Source of the DNA: Enterococcus haemoperoxidus ATCC BAA-382
GTDB lineage: Bacteria; Bacillota; Bacilli; Lactobacillales; Enterococcaceae
NCBI RefSeq assembly: GCF_000407165.1
Contig: NZ_KE136480.1
Coordinates: forward strand, 186,001-250,000
Direction of reading: 5' to 3'
Length of the DNA stretch: 64,000 bases
Part shown: positions 57,235 to 64,000 of the stretch, one piece after another
How the letters are laid out: the number at the start of each line of letters is the position of its first letter
How positions within the stretch are numbered: position 1 is the first letter of the stretch
The notes under the pieces: generated by a model
Told to the model about the DNA's origin: nothing
Databases searched by the model: none
The model's input: only the letters and a program-made list of their open reading frames with translations
Program-made: the position numbers and the translations under genes

Positions 57235-57255
57235 TGACGGCGAATCTGACGGCGA
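57235..57255 (+). repeat. Arm-type direct repeat pair, right
   Basis: TGACGGCGA occurs at 57235-57243 and 57247-57255, in the same orientation and 12-bp period as the left pair. It lies 28 bp before the TTG start of the recombinase gene, so binding by the recombinase could also repress its own gene. Confidence 0.7.
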
Positions 57256-57486
57256 AAAAAAAAACAGCTTTTCTCAAATTATTCAGAAATTAATGAAAAA
57301 ATTGATATGTTCTTAGGATAAAAATGAGTTATACTTACAAAAGATAAAAAAAAGATATCATATCCACATATTTCACTTTATTTTTATCTTTAAAACAAGT
57401 AATTAAAAGATATTTCGCAAATCATATAACCGTTTAAAAGTGATGAAAATAAAAATATATCCACATTTTCTTTAATCTGCCATTTT
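57256..57486. other. Gene-free AT-rich region inside the invertible element
   Basis: About 230 bp with no gene. It must hold the promoter of the recombinase gene. A TATACT at about 57330-57335 on the plus strand points outward towards the right repeat but lacks a well-spaced -35 box. ATATCCACAT is repeated at 57360-57369 and 57457-57466. If the segment inverted, this region would face the WxL regulator. Confidence 0.4.
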
Positions 57487-57508
57487 TTTCCTGTTCTTAT
57501 TTAGAACG
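57487..57508 (-). repeat. Inverted repeat, right (candidate crossover site)
   Basis: The right copy, in inverse orientation to 56007-56028 and identical over 22 bp. The sequence outside the repeat differs from that at the left end, so the repeats are not part of a larger duplication. Confidence 0.85.
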
Positions 57509-57850
57509 GGATTTTTTATATATACATATTTCTATAACAAGTATATATAAAATAACTACTTTTTTATTATTAAAAAAAAGAGAAAATATCATACTTTTTT
57601 GATAAACAATATAAAATTTATCTATTCCTATCCAAATACCATAAGAAAGACAACCGTTAAATAGTGTTGTCTTCTTCAATGATGACGTAAAAAATGGTGA
57701 TTTTAATTTTCTTCTTCTATAAACATCTGATTTTCTAAGCCAATTGAAAAAATAATCGTATAAAGACGGTCTCACCAGAACAATACTTGCAAAAAACAGT
57801 TGTTAACGTCCTATGTTGTTTCCTTCTACTTGATCAATCGGGAGCAAAAA
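57509..57850. other. Region without a convincing gene right of the invertible element
   Basis: About 340 bp of AT-rich sequence. A minus-strand reading frame of 92 codons (57497-57775) starts with GTG, has no ribosome site, is rich in Lys/Phe/Ile and runs into the right repeat. I regard it as doubtful, although a decayed gene fragment is possible. Confidence 0.4.
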
Positions 57851-57890
57851 AAAAACGAAGAAAAGTATTTTACCTTCTTTTCTTCGATTC
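57851..57890 (-). terminator. Terminator of the LssY_C-type gene
   Basis: CGAAGAAAAG (57856-57865) pairs with CTTTTCTTCG (57877-57886). On the minus strand the stem is followed by ten T residues, directly after the stop codon at 57894. Confidence 0.85.
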
Positions 57891-57893
57891 TCC

Positions 57894-58685
57894 TTATTTA
57901 TCTAATTTAATAAACGGCAATGCACCATCAGTGAAGATTTCGTCACCACCACCGTTACGTCCATGATAACTCGTAGTGAAGTGTTCAACTATTTCAATAG
58001 AAACAGATTGATTTGACCGTTTAAGCATACCTAAAACAAAGTCTCTCTCTTGATCGACATCTGAATTGATTTTATGTGTGATTTGTCCTGTAAAAAATGA
58101 AAAACCAACTTTTTTATCATAGGTTGCTGCACCTAGCCAATCGGCATTCCTTCCTCCTGGTAAATACCAATCTTCTGGTGTTTTCCAAAAGCGAACATGA
58201 TGTCTTCTTCTTGGATTGTTGTCTATCTCTCGCTCAAATGCTATGTCTTGCTTCTTATTAAATAGAAATAATGAACTGACTGGTGCTTTAGGATAGGACT
58301 TACCTAAAACACTCGCAATGATCATATGCAGACTAGATTTTATTGATAATGGCTCCGCTATTGTCCAACCAGCTTTTATAAAAAGTTGGTTTAATTCTTC
58401 TTGCGATCCAATAAAAGCAAGATTGATTGGATCGCCAAGTAAACCATCCCCTGTTCTCGAGCGTCCGATAAAATAATCTGGCAAATAGCGTCCTGTCATT
58501 AATTTATTAATAAAAGGAAGTACCAGATAGGAACTAAATAGCCATAAAATGATATAAAGAAAGATATGGATTTTTCTTGTTAAGATCTCTGAAAATAAGG
58601 CCTTATAAACTAAGTAACCGATAATAGCGATAAAAATAAAGCGAACTACTCTAAAAATGGTGTTTAACAACGCCTGCTTTTTCAT
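57894..58685 (-). CDS. Membrane protein with an LssY C-terminal-type domain, 263 aa
   Basis: Two membrane helices at the N terminus (about 10-28 and 38-60) are followed by a soluble domain of about 190 residues. Its pattern DPINLAFIGSQEELNQLFIKAGW, then RRRHHVRFWKTPEDWYLPGGRNADWLGAATYDKKVGFS, is that of the LssY_C family (named after a Legionella type I secretion locus protein). The molecular function of the family is unknown. It is a single-gene unit with its own terminator. Confidence 0.82.
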   Translation of the reverse strand: MKKQALLNTIFRVVRFIFIAIIGYLVYKALFSEILTRKIHIFLYIILWLFSSYLVLPFINKLMTGRYLPDYFIGRSRTGDGLLGDPINLAFIGSQEELNQLFIKAGWTIAEPLSIKSSLHMIIASVLGKSYPKAPVSSLFLFNKKQDIAFEREIDNNPRRRHHVRFWKTPEDWYLPGGRNADWLGAATYDKKVGFSFFTGQITHKINSDVDQERDFVLGMLKRSNQSVSIEIVEHFTTSYHGRNGGGDEIFTDGALPFIKLDK

Positions 58686-59057
58686 GTAAATACTTCCCTT
58701 CTCTACTTATTATTCTTTTCCTTTTGAATCATATGAAACACATTTGAAAATAAACTAGATAATTTTCAAATATGTTATTAACAATTATTATACGAGTCTC
58801 TCCCTATTATTGCGAGTTCTATATTCTTTTCTATTCGATTATTCATGATTTTATTGCATTGATTATTCCAGCTACTTTGAGATTTTTGTAAGGTTTAGGT
58901 ATTTTACTTCACCTGCCTAAGATAAAGTTCATTAAATTATATTCACTTATGAAAGGTAGCGTATTATTATTTCGATAACTTCAAAAAAAAGAAGCCCCCA
59001 ATAAAATGGTTGCTTCTCTTATTATTTATTTAATTGTTACCTATGAGACTGTATTGT
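58686..59057. other. Intergenic region with a probable terminator
   Basis: About 370 bp without a gene. AGAAGC and GCTTCT at about 58990-59018 form an imperfect stem followed on the minus strand by a run of T residues, a likely terminator for the LysM gene at 59058. A TATAAT box on the minus strand near 58785-58795 may belong to the promoter of the LssY_C-type gene. Confidence 0.45.
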
Positions 59058-59639
59058 TTAATACCAGCCGTTAGCCATCCAGAAAGATTGTGCTGCTTCC
59101 CATGACCCGTAACGTCCAGCTACATAACTATCCGCTACACGTTCCTGATTGGCTTCAGAATAGTCACCATTTAAGTAAGAAGCATCTAATTGATATCTAC
59201 CGATATATTTACCATTTGTTGCACCATAAGAACCACTTGATTCTTTTTGCGCAATCCATTCTTTTGCAGAAGAGCTATCTGCTGCAACTGTTGATGCTAC
59301 AGGTGCCGATTCTGCAACTGGTGCTTCTTCTACTTGCGTTTCTTGTACAGGTGCGGCTACTGGCGCTTGTTGTTTAGCTGGTGCTTGAGTCGCTTCTTCA
59401 TCTGTACGAATTACTAATTCTTCACCTTCGAAGATCATATTTACATTAAGGATATTGTTATCTTTTGCGATTAAATCGATTAAGCTATTGTCTCCATTAA
59501 ATTGATGAGAGATAGTAGATAATGTATCTCCTGATTTTACTGTATATAAGCTATCAGCATGCGCGTCAGTCGTTCCCATAAAAATTCCAAATCCTGCAGT
59601 CAAAGTTGTTGCTAATAAAATCGTTTTAAGTGATTTCAT
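59058..59639 (-). CDS. Secreted LysM protein, Apf-like
   Basis: A 193-residue secreted protein. The signal peptide ends near DAHADS, one LysM domain (about 30-75, YTVKSGDTLSTISHQFNGDNSLIDLIAKDN) binds peptidoglycan, and a Pro/Ala/Gln/Val-rich linker leads to a C-terminal domain of about 65 residues (AKEWIAQKESSGSYGATNGKYIGRYQLDASYLNGDYS...YGSWEAAQSFWMANGWY). That domain resembles aggregation-promoting factors of lactobacilli and has a lysozyme-like Glu in KESSGSY. I chose ATG 59639, with AAAGGAG before it, over an upstream in-frame start that lacks a ribosome site. It probably acts as a wall hydrolase or a cell-shape and aggregation factor. Confidence 0.9.
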   Translation of the reverse strand: MKSLKTILLATTLTAGFGIFMGTTDAHADSLYTVKSGDTLSTISHQFNGDNSLIDLIAKDNNILNVNMIFEGEELVIRTDEEATQAPAKQQAPVAAPVQETQVEEAPVAESAPVASTVAADSSSAKEWIAQKESSGSYGATNGKYIGRYQLDASYLNGDYSEANQERVADSYVAGRYGSWEAAQSFWMANGWY

Positions 59640-60024
59640 GTTGTTTCTCCTTTGTAAAAAATATTTTCGTCGTTTGTTTATCGACTTTGCATACTTTAAC
59701 ATCTAAAAATATTTCATAGGTGAAGATACCGTAACAATTCGTTACGAGTGTTTGCATTGCGTAACAGCTTGTAAAATACACTCATCAAAACACTTGTTCG
59801 CACTGGATTTCTTTTTGATTTTCAGAATGTAAAAAAACATGTTTTTTTCTGAAATATTCTTCTTATTCAATTTAATAACGATCGTAATGTTACAAAAATC
59901 TATAATTATTACAGAATTGCAGCTTGCTTTTCTAGTAAAAAATGACCTTTTACTACAAAATCTATGAATTTTAAGAAAATATATTATAGCAATAATGACT
60001 GTTTTACTTCTTTAATCGACAAAA
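59640..60024. other. Long regulatory region upstream of the Apf-like gene
   Basis: About 385 bp without a gene. CGTAAC/GTTACG words cluster at 59729-59767, including the palindrome GTAAC-AATTC-GTTAC at 59731-59745, and could be regulator sites. The spacing does not exactly fit the WalR consensus. No strong promoter was assigned by eye. Confidence 0.4.
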
Positions 60025-60064
60025 AAAGCAGAAACCTTTCTAGTTACCTAGCGTTTCTGCTTTG
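60021..60064 (-). terminator. Terminator of the cell-wall operon
   Basis: AAAGCAGAAAC (60025-60035) pairs with GTTTCTGCTTT (60053-60063). On the minus strand a run of seven T residues follows. It lies 12 bp after the stop at 60076. Confidence 0.88.
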
Positions 60065-60075
60065 TTCATTAATGA

Positions 60076-61302
60076 TTATACATCAAATTCTTTTTGCTCG
60101 ATCACTGATTCTAGTAATCTATTTTCAGTTTGAATTATATCAAAGAAGGCACTGATCTTCTCTAATTGTTCATAATCGATTTGATATAATTTTACTCTGG
60201 GTTTTAAAAATAGGAAACCAGGACGAATTTTTACTCGCTCATTGATCAAATGACATTGCTCCATCATTGATTGTAAATCCATTTCTGATACACTATTTTT
60301 GATTTTTTCAATTCGTGCACGTTCATAGACCCATTGATCTTTCGTTACGGTCATTTTTTCCGTAGTTGTTACTAATTGACGATTCAAGCGCCAAGATTGT
60401 TCAATAAACTTCGCCTTTTTATAAAGATCATCATATTTTATCAAATCGATCCGGACTGGTTTATACCAGTCTTCTTCATCAATTGAGCTTTTTTGATGTT
60501 TCTTAAATCGTTTTAAGCCACTAACGAGCAAACTGTTTTCTATGGCGAGCAGCTCGTACTCTAATTTTTCTTTTGCTACCCGCACACGTTCCTTTGACGC
60601 TTTCTCTCTCTTTAGACTTTCTTTTAAGAAAAGAACTTCGCTTTCTTCTGAACGAGTAACTGCAGTTATTTCGACTTCATCTCTTGGTTCTACTTCAGAT
60701 ATTTCTTCCTCTTCTGAATCATCATCTAAAAATGAAAAATCGACATCTACTGCATTTTCAACATTTTCTTCTATAGATACTTCTACAGGAAAAGTTAGTG
60801 TCTCACTAGATAAAGACATCTGCTCTTCTTCTTGAAAACTAGCAAGGAGTTTTGCTTCTAAGATACTGCTGACTGATTCAGATTTTGAATAGCCCATCTG
60901 TTGTAAACTAGCTGAAACAATAAATTGAATTGGTTCTTCCTCTGAAGCGAAGGAAATAGGAATAAATTCACAGAAATATGTACTAAAAATACCGTCCACT
61001 TCTTCAACTATTTTTGTCCAAATAAACTGTGGGAAAAGTTCTTCCAGTTCTTCCAGTAAAACATCCCAATTTAATTGAGCTTGAAAAAACTGGATTTCCA
61101 CATGTTTTTTGATCGGTGAAGAAATAATTTTTTCAGAAATTTCATCATTTTCCAGAAAAGTTAGAAAATCTCCCGTTGAGCGTTCATAGAGTGTTTCACA
61201 TGCATCAACAATTTCTTCCGTACTATCTTTTTGGTAGAGAACGGTTCCCATAGTGAATGGAATTGCTTGTTGATGAAAAAACACATCGAAATAATCATTC
61301 AT
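60076..61302 (-). CDS. Unknown cytosolic protein with a coiled coil, 408 aa
   Basis: A soluble protein without signal peptide. The first 165 residues look globular (MNDYFDVFFHQQAIPFTMGTV...). An acidic linker follows (DVDFSFLDDDSEEEEISEVEPRDEVE, about 185-215), then a charged helical part likely to be a coiled coil (about 220-300, LKESLKREKASKERVRVAKEKLEYELLAIE). AAAGGAG precedes the ATG. It is the last gene of an operon with the GH73 glucosaminidase and another coiled-coil protein. I do not recognise the family. The context suggests a role in cell-wall growth or division. Confidence 0.78.
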   Translation of the reverse strand: MNDYFDVFFHQQAIPFTMGTVLYQKDSTEEIVDACETLYERSTGDFLTFLENDEISEKIISSPIKKHVEIQFFQAQLNWDVLLEELEELFPQFIWTKIVEEVDGIFSTYFCEFIPISFASEEEPIQFIVSASLQQMGYSKSESVSSILEAKLLASFQEEEQMSLSSETLTFPVEVSIEENVENAVDVDFSFLDDDSEEEEISEVEPRDEVEITAVTRSEESEVLFLKESLKREKASKERVRVAKEKLEYELLAIENSLLVSGLKRFKKHQKSSIDEEDWYKPVRIDLIKYDDLYKKAKFIEQSWRLNRQLVTTTEKMTVTKDQWVYERARIEKIKNSVSEMDLQSMMEQCHLINERVKIRPGFLFLKPRVKLYQIDYEQLEKISAFFDIIQTENRLLESVIEQKEFDV

Positions 61303-61326
61303 TAAACCGTTCTCCTTTCTTGTTTT

Positions 61327-63054
61327 CTACGATTGAAGATCATAAACTGGCGCTAAAATAAGCTGCTGTCCTTCTGTTAAGAAATATTGGTCTAAGTCGT
61401 TCCACTCTTTTAACGACCAAACTGAAATACCAGTTTTTTTAGAAATACTAGCTAAAGTATCGCCTTTTTTCACCTCATAGGTTTCTTTTGTTTTCTTACG
61501 AGTTGCACTTACTTGATAATCTTTTGTATCTTTTTTAACTGTTGTTTTCTTTTTAGTTGCTGTTGTTTTTGTTTCTTTTTTAACAGCCGACTGTGTTGTA
61601 GCTTGACCTGTGAATGCATTCGATAATTTTTGAACCATATCCAATGAACGGTCTACTGCATCTTCTTTTACTAGAGTTGTAACTTTGTCTTCTTGTTTAG
61701 GAACACTTAATTTCTGACCAATAAATAACATACGTCGGTCTAATTGATTTTTTTCTAGAATTGCTAGTGTAGAAATATTATATAGCTCACTAATTGATTT
61801 AAGTGATTCACCTTTTTTTACAACATGCGTAAGGTATTCAATATTTTGATCTTTTTGATCATTTTTCTTCTCTAACTTATCAAAAGACGTGTTTAATGTA
61901 ATTTTCTTAGCTTTTTTAGTTTTCTTTTTGTCTTTTAATGTATCATATTGCGTTAAATCATACGCATCAATCAAGCCATTCAATTTTGAATTATAGCTAG
62001 TATCTGTCGCATAACGCCCTGTTAAAAACTTCGTTGCATCTTTATATGATTTTGTGTTCGTTTTCCATGTACCACTATAAAAACTACTGCTTGCATCAGT
62101 TCCACCGCGAAGAAGCTTCACATAATCGCCTAAAGATTCTTTGTATGATGGATACTTTCTAAAATTAGAACGAATCGTAAACATACCACCAGAACCATTG
62201 TCTTCACTAGTTAGAAAATTAGCACTTGAACCTTCATAACTCCCCTTGATACCAAACAAATTGTAATTTGGTGCAGAAGCTAGTGCACTGTTTCCAGAAG
62301 CACTTTCTAAAATTGCTTGGGCAATCATCACTGATGCATATAAATTATTCTCACCAGCGATTGAGCGAGCATCCTCACCAATTACTTTAACAAAACTTTT
62401 TGTTGTCAGATTAGGACTTATATGGAATACCTGATCTGAGCCGCCACTATTGTTCCCAGTTGTCGTTCCAACAGTAGATCCGGAATTTGGTCTGCTTGGT
62501 TGCGGAGTTGCTACACTCGGCCGTTGGGTTGGTCCTTGAACGGGTGGTGTTGGATTGTTTGGTACTGGTTTCGGTTTTGGTTTACTCGGTTTCGGCTTGC
62601 TTGGTTTTGGTTTTGACGGAGTTGTTGATGAACTCGTCGTCGTACTTGTTGTACTAGTACTGCTTGTTGTACTAGTACTTGACGTTGTTGTCGATGTACT
62701 TGAATCTGATGTACTCGTTGAATCATTCGTGTCTGACGTAGAACTTGTATCATCTGACGAACTTGTCGAATCACTGCTTGTCTCTTCAGTCGATTCTTCA
62801 GTTGAAGACATCGCACTATTTTCGGTAGAAGAGCTAGTTTCGATTCCTTCTACTGTACTTTCTGTTGTTTCATGTTCCTTAGTTGAAGATAAAATTGCTA
62901 CACTTTCTTGTTCTTCGGAGCCTGAGGTTGCTTGATTGTTAATTTCTTTAGCAACAATTGGTTGAACATCGGTAACAGAAAGGACAGCACTTGAAGTAAG
63001 CAACCCTACACTTAATAATCGTAACTTTTTACTGTTTAGATTTCTTTTTTTCAT
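61327..63054 (-). CDS. Secreted N-acetylglucosaminidase, GH73, with two LysM domains
   Basis: A 575-residue peptidoglycan hydrolase. The signal peptide (LRLLSVGLLTSSAVLSVTDVQPIVAKE) is followed by a Ser/Thr/Glu-rich low-complexity stretch (about 40-150), a Lys-Pro segment (KPKPSKPKPSKPKPKP) and the GH73 domain (about 205-365). That domain has ASVMIAQAILESASGNSALA with the catalytic Glu, then YNLFGIKGSYEG. Two LysM domains end the protein: LTHVVKKGESLKSISELYNIS (near 405) and YEVKKGDTLASISKKTGIS (near 525). It resembles AtlA of enterococci but has fewer LysM repeats. AGAGAGGA precedes the ATG. It is flanked by two coiled-coil protein genes in the same direction. Confidence 0.93.
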   Translation of the reverse strand: MKKRNLNSKKLRLLSVGLLTSSAVLSVTDVQPIVAKEINNQATSGSEEQESVAILSSTKEHETTESTVEGIETSSSTENSAMSSTEESTEETSSDSTSSSDDTSSTSDTNDSTSTSDSSTSTTTSSTSTTSSTSTTSTTTSSSTTPSKPKPSKPKPSKPKPKPVPNNPTPPVQGPTQRPSVATPQPSRPNSGSTVGTTTGNNSGGSDQVFHISPNLTTKSFVKVIGEDARSIAGENNLYASVMIAQAILESASGNSALASAPNYNLFGIKGSYEGSSANFLTSEDNGSGGMFTIRSNFRKYPSYKESLGDYVKLLRGGTDASSSFYSGTWKTNTKSYKDATKFLTGRYATDTSYNSKLNGLIDAYDLTQYDTLKDKKKTKKAKKITLNTSFDKLEKKNDQKDQNIEYLTHVVKKGESLKSISELYNISTLAILEKNQLDRRMLFIGQKLSVPKQEDKVTTLVKEDAVDRSLDMVQKLSNAFTGQATTQSAVKKETKTTATKKKTTVKKDTKDYQVSATRKKTKETYEVKKGDTLASISKKTGISVWSLKEWNDLDQYFLTEGQQLILAPVYDLQS

Positions 63055-63071
63055 ACTGTGTCCTCTCTTTC

Positions 63072-64000
63072 TTATTGATATGGATCTTCTTTCACCAAGT
63101 TAATGATCTGGTTAAAGGCTTGTTCTGACTCTTCCTTAACATCTTTGATGCGTTTGTAATAATTTTGGTATTCTTGTTCGGCACGTTCTAAGCGTTTTAG
63201 GACACTCGCTTTTTTCTTTGTTTCTTCATTGATAAGCTGTGCATGTTGATTTGCTTGATTTACAATTTCTTTTGCTTGTCTCTTCGCATCTAATAAAACT
63301 TCGCCAATGTCTTCTTTAGATAGTTGTTGATCCACATCGATTGTTTTTTGAGCTAGTTGACTTTTAGTTGCTTCTAGTTCCTGGCGAACCTTCGCTAACT
63401 CTTCGTACACCCCTGAATCTGTCGGTGTATCTGATGCCATAATTACGATACGATCTTCTGAAAGTTTATCGATTTCTTCTTGTTTCGCTAACAGCTCTTG
63501 TTCGTACTGTCTAATTTTATTTGCAAAGCGCTCTGCTTTTTTGCGGTTTAAGTCTGTTTCATCAATTTGACGATTGCTTTCACGTAATAAGCTGTTATAT
63601 TTACTTCTTATTTGTTCAAGTTCAGCCATACGAGCATCGTAATCTTTTGGCACAGCTTGTACCATTGATAGTTCATTCTCTAAAGATTCATTCGTTTGAC
63701 GGACAGCTTCTATTTCGTTTTGTAATTGAGAATTTTCTCTCTTACCCTTACGTAATTCAGCTTTCAACTCTCGAAGCTCACTTTGAAGTTGCTCATTTTC
63801 TTCTTGAAGTTCTTCTAGTTCTTCATCATCGATAACTACATTGACTGGTGGTCTCTTTTTCTTTGGCTTAGGCTTTCTAGCAACAGGAGCCTGTTTTGTT
63901 TTTTTCTTTTTCAGTGAGAATAACGGTCGGTCATCTTCATACTCGTCATCATCATCATATTCGTCATCGTCGTCATAATCTTCATCATCATCGTCGTATT
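63072..64000 (-). CDS. Coiled-coil protein with an acidic Asp/Glu/Tyr-rich region (5' end outside window)
   Basis: The reading frame is open from the right edge to 63072, so the start is outside. From the edge the protein shows an acidic low-complexity stretch (DDDEDYDDDDEYDDDDEYED), a basic Lys/Pro-rich linker (SLKKKKTKQAPVARKPKPKKKRPP), then about 240 residues of coiled coil (LQEENEQLQSELREL onward), ending KDVKEESEQAFNQIINLVKEDPYQ. No membrane segment is visible. The coiled-coil part loosely recalls DivIVA/GpsB-type division proteins, but no family is recognised. It is the upstream neighbour (17 bp) of the GH73 gene. Confidence 0.8.
   Translation of the reverse strand, partial: YDDDDEDYDDDDEYDDDDEYEDDRPLFSLKKKKTKQAPVARKPKPKKKRPPVNVVIDDEELEELQEENEQLQSELRELKAELRKGKRENSQLQNEIEAVRQTNESLENELSMVQAVPKDYDARMAELEQIRSKYNSLLRESNRQIDETDLNRKKAERFANKIRQYEQELLAKQEEIDKLSEDRIVIMASDTPTDSGVYEELAKVRQELEATKSQLAQKTIDVDQQLSKEDIGEVLLDAKRQAKEIVNQANQHAQLINEETKKKASVLKRLERAEQEYQNYYKRIKDVKEESEQAFNQIINLVKEDPYQ

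Larger units (their letters stand above)
56007..57508. mobile_element. Putative invertible element carrying its own tyrosine recombinase
   Basis: An exact 22-bp inverted repeat bounds this 1.5-kb segment. Its only gene is a tyrosine recombinase, and paired 9-bp direct repeats lie at both ends of that gene. The repeat contains an asymmetric core (AAATA) flanked by GTTCT/AGAAC arms, as in recombinase crossover sites. Inverted rather than direct orientation predicts inversion instead of excision. The left end lies 174 bp before the regulator that heads the WxL locus. Confidence 0.65.

Noticed and set aside
56007-57508. Reading the integrase region as a prophage or integrative-element remnant with attL and attR.
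   Set aside because: att sites of an integrated element are direct repeats, whereas these are inverted. There are no excisionase, replication, conjugation or phage genes between or beside them.
57497-57775. A 92-codon minus-strand frame starting with GTG, right of the invertible element.
   Set aside because: No ribosome site, very AT-driven composition, and the frame runs into the right inverted repeat. A decayed gene remnant cannot be excluded, but there is no support for a real protein.
62511-62935. Open frames opposite and alongside the Ser/Thr-rich part of the GH73 gene (Val/Leu/Asp-rich on one strand, Arg/Gln-rich on the other).
   Set aside because: They come from the low-complexity codon pattern of the real gene in other frames.

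Overview
The window looks like chromosome of a low-GC Gram-positive bacterium, most likely an Enterococcus. Grounds: a complete WxL surface-protein locus (three WxL proteins, a DUF916/DUF3324 protein, a small sortase-type protein), LysM/GH73 cell-wall hydrolases, an AT-rich base composition with GGAGG ribosome sites, and a LicT/BglP/BglA beta-glucoside operon with cre-like CcpA sites. Species cannot be fixed from the sequence alone. No tRNA, rRNA or CRISPR array was seen.

Layout. 1-1.8 kb: lipoate-protein ligase and a MetN-like ABC ATPase, with a permease running off the left edge. 2.1-26.5 kb: a non-ribosomal peptide cluster of three giant synthetases in one minus-strand operon (16066-25566, 8478-16073, 2845-8475), a discrete type II thioesterase, and a divergent Sfp-type phosphopantetheinyl transferase. 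Six modules are readable: A-PCP-E / C-A-PCP / C-A-PCP // C-A-PCP-E / C-A-PCP // C-A-PCP-E, followed by an atypical terminal C-like domain and no thioesterase in cis. A hexapeptide with D residues at positions 1, 4 and 6 is inferred. 26.6-31.0 kb: a likely export/immunity module (MFS pump, two tiny membrane proteins, ABC-2 permease plus ATPase) with a divergent TetR regulator and three copies of one operator pattern.

31.1-38.6 kb: sugar genes, namely licT-bglP-bglA with an antiterminator leader, a second 6-phospho-beta-glucosidase, an RpiR regulator and one unknown gene. 38.6-41.1 kb: a secreted GH18 chitinase under a promoter overlapped by a cre site. 41.2-55.8 kb: a long minus-strand locus with two lipoproteins, a YfhO-type membrane protein, two signal-peptidase-family proteins (one lacking the catalytic Lys), a two-TM protein, a DUF916 protein, two small WxL proteins, a YPSTG-tailed small protein, a 1326-residue adhesin-like WxL protein and, at the head, a winged-helix regulator with a degenerate receiver.

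56.0-57.5 kb: a tyrosine recombinase gene bracketed by an exact 22-bp inverted repeat whose core resembles a recombinase crossover site, with paired arm-type direct repeats at each end of the gene. It sits directly upstream of the WxL locus and looks like a self-contained invertible switch, possibly controlling surface-protein expression. 57.9-64.0 kb: an LssY_C-type membrane protein, an Apf-like LysM protein, and a cell-wall operon (coiled-coil protein, GH73 glucosaminidase with LysM, unknown coiled-coil protein) leaving the window at the right.

The most notable items are the NRPS cluster with its unusual terminal domain and the putative recombinase switch at the head of the WxL locus. All domain calls, specificity codes and promoter calls were made by eye.
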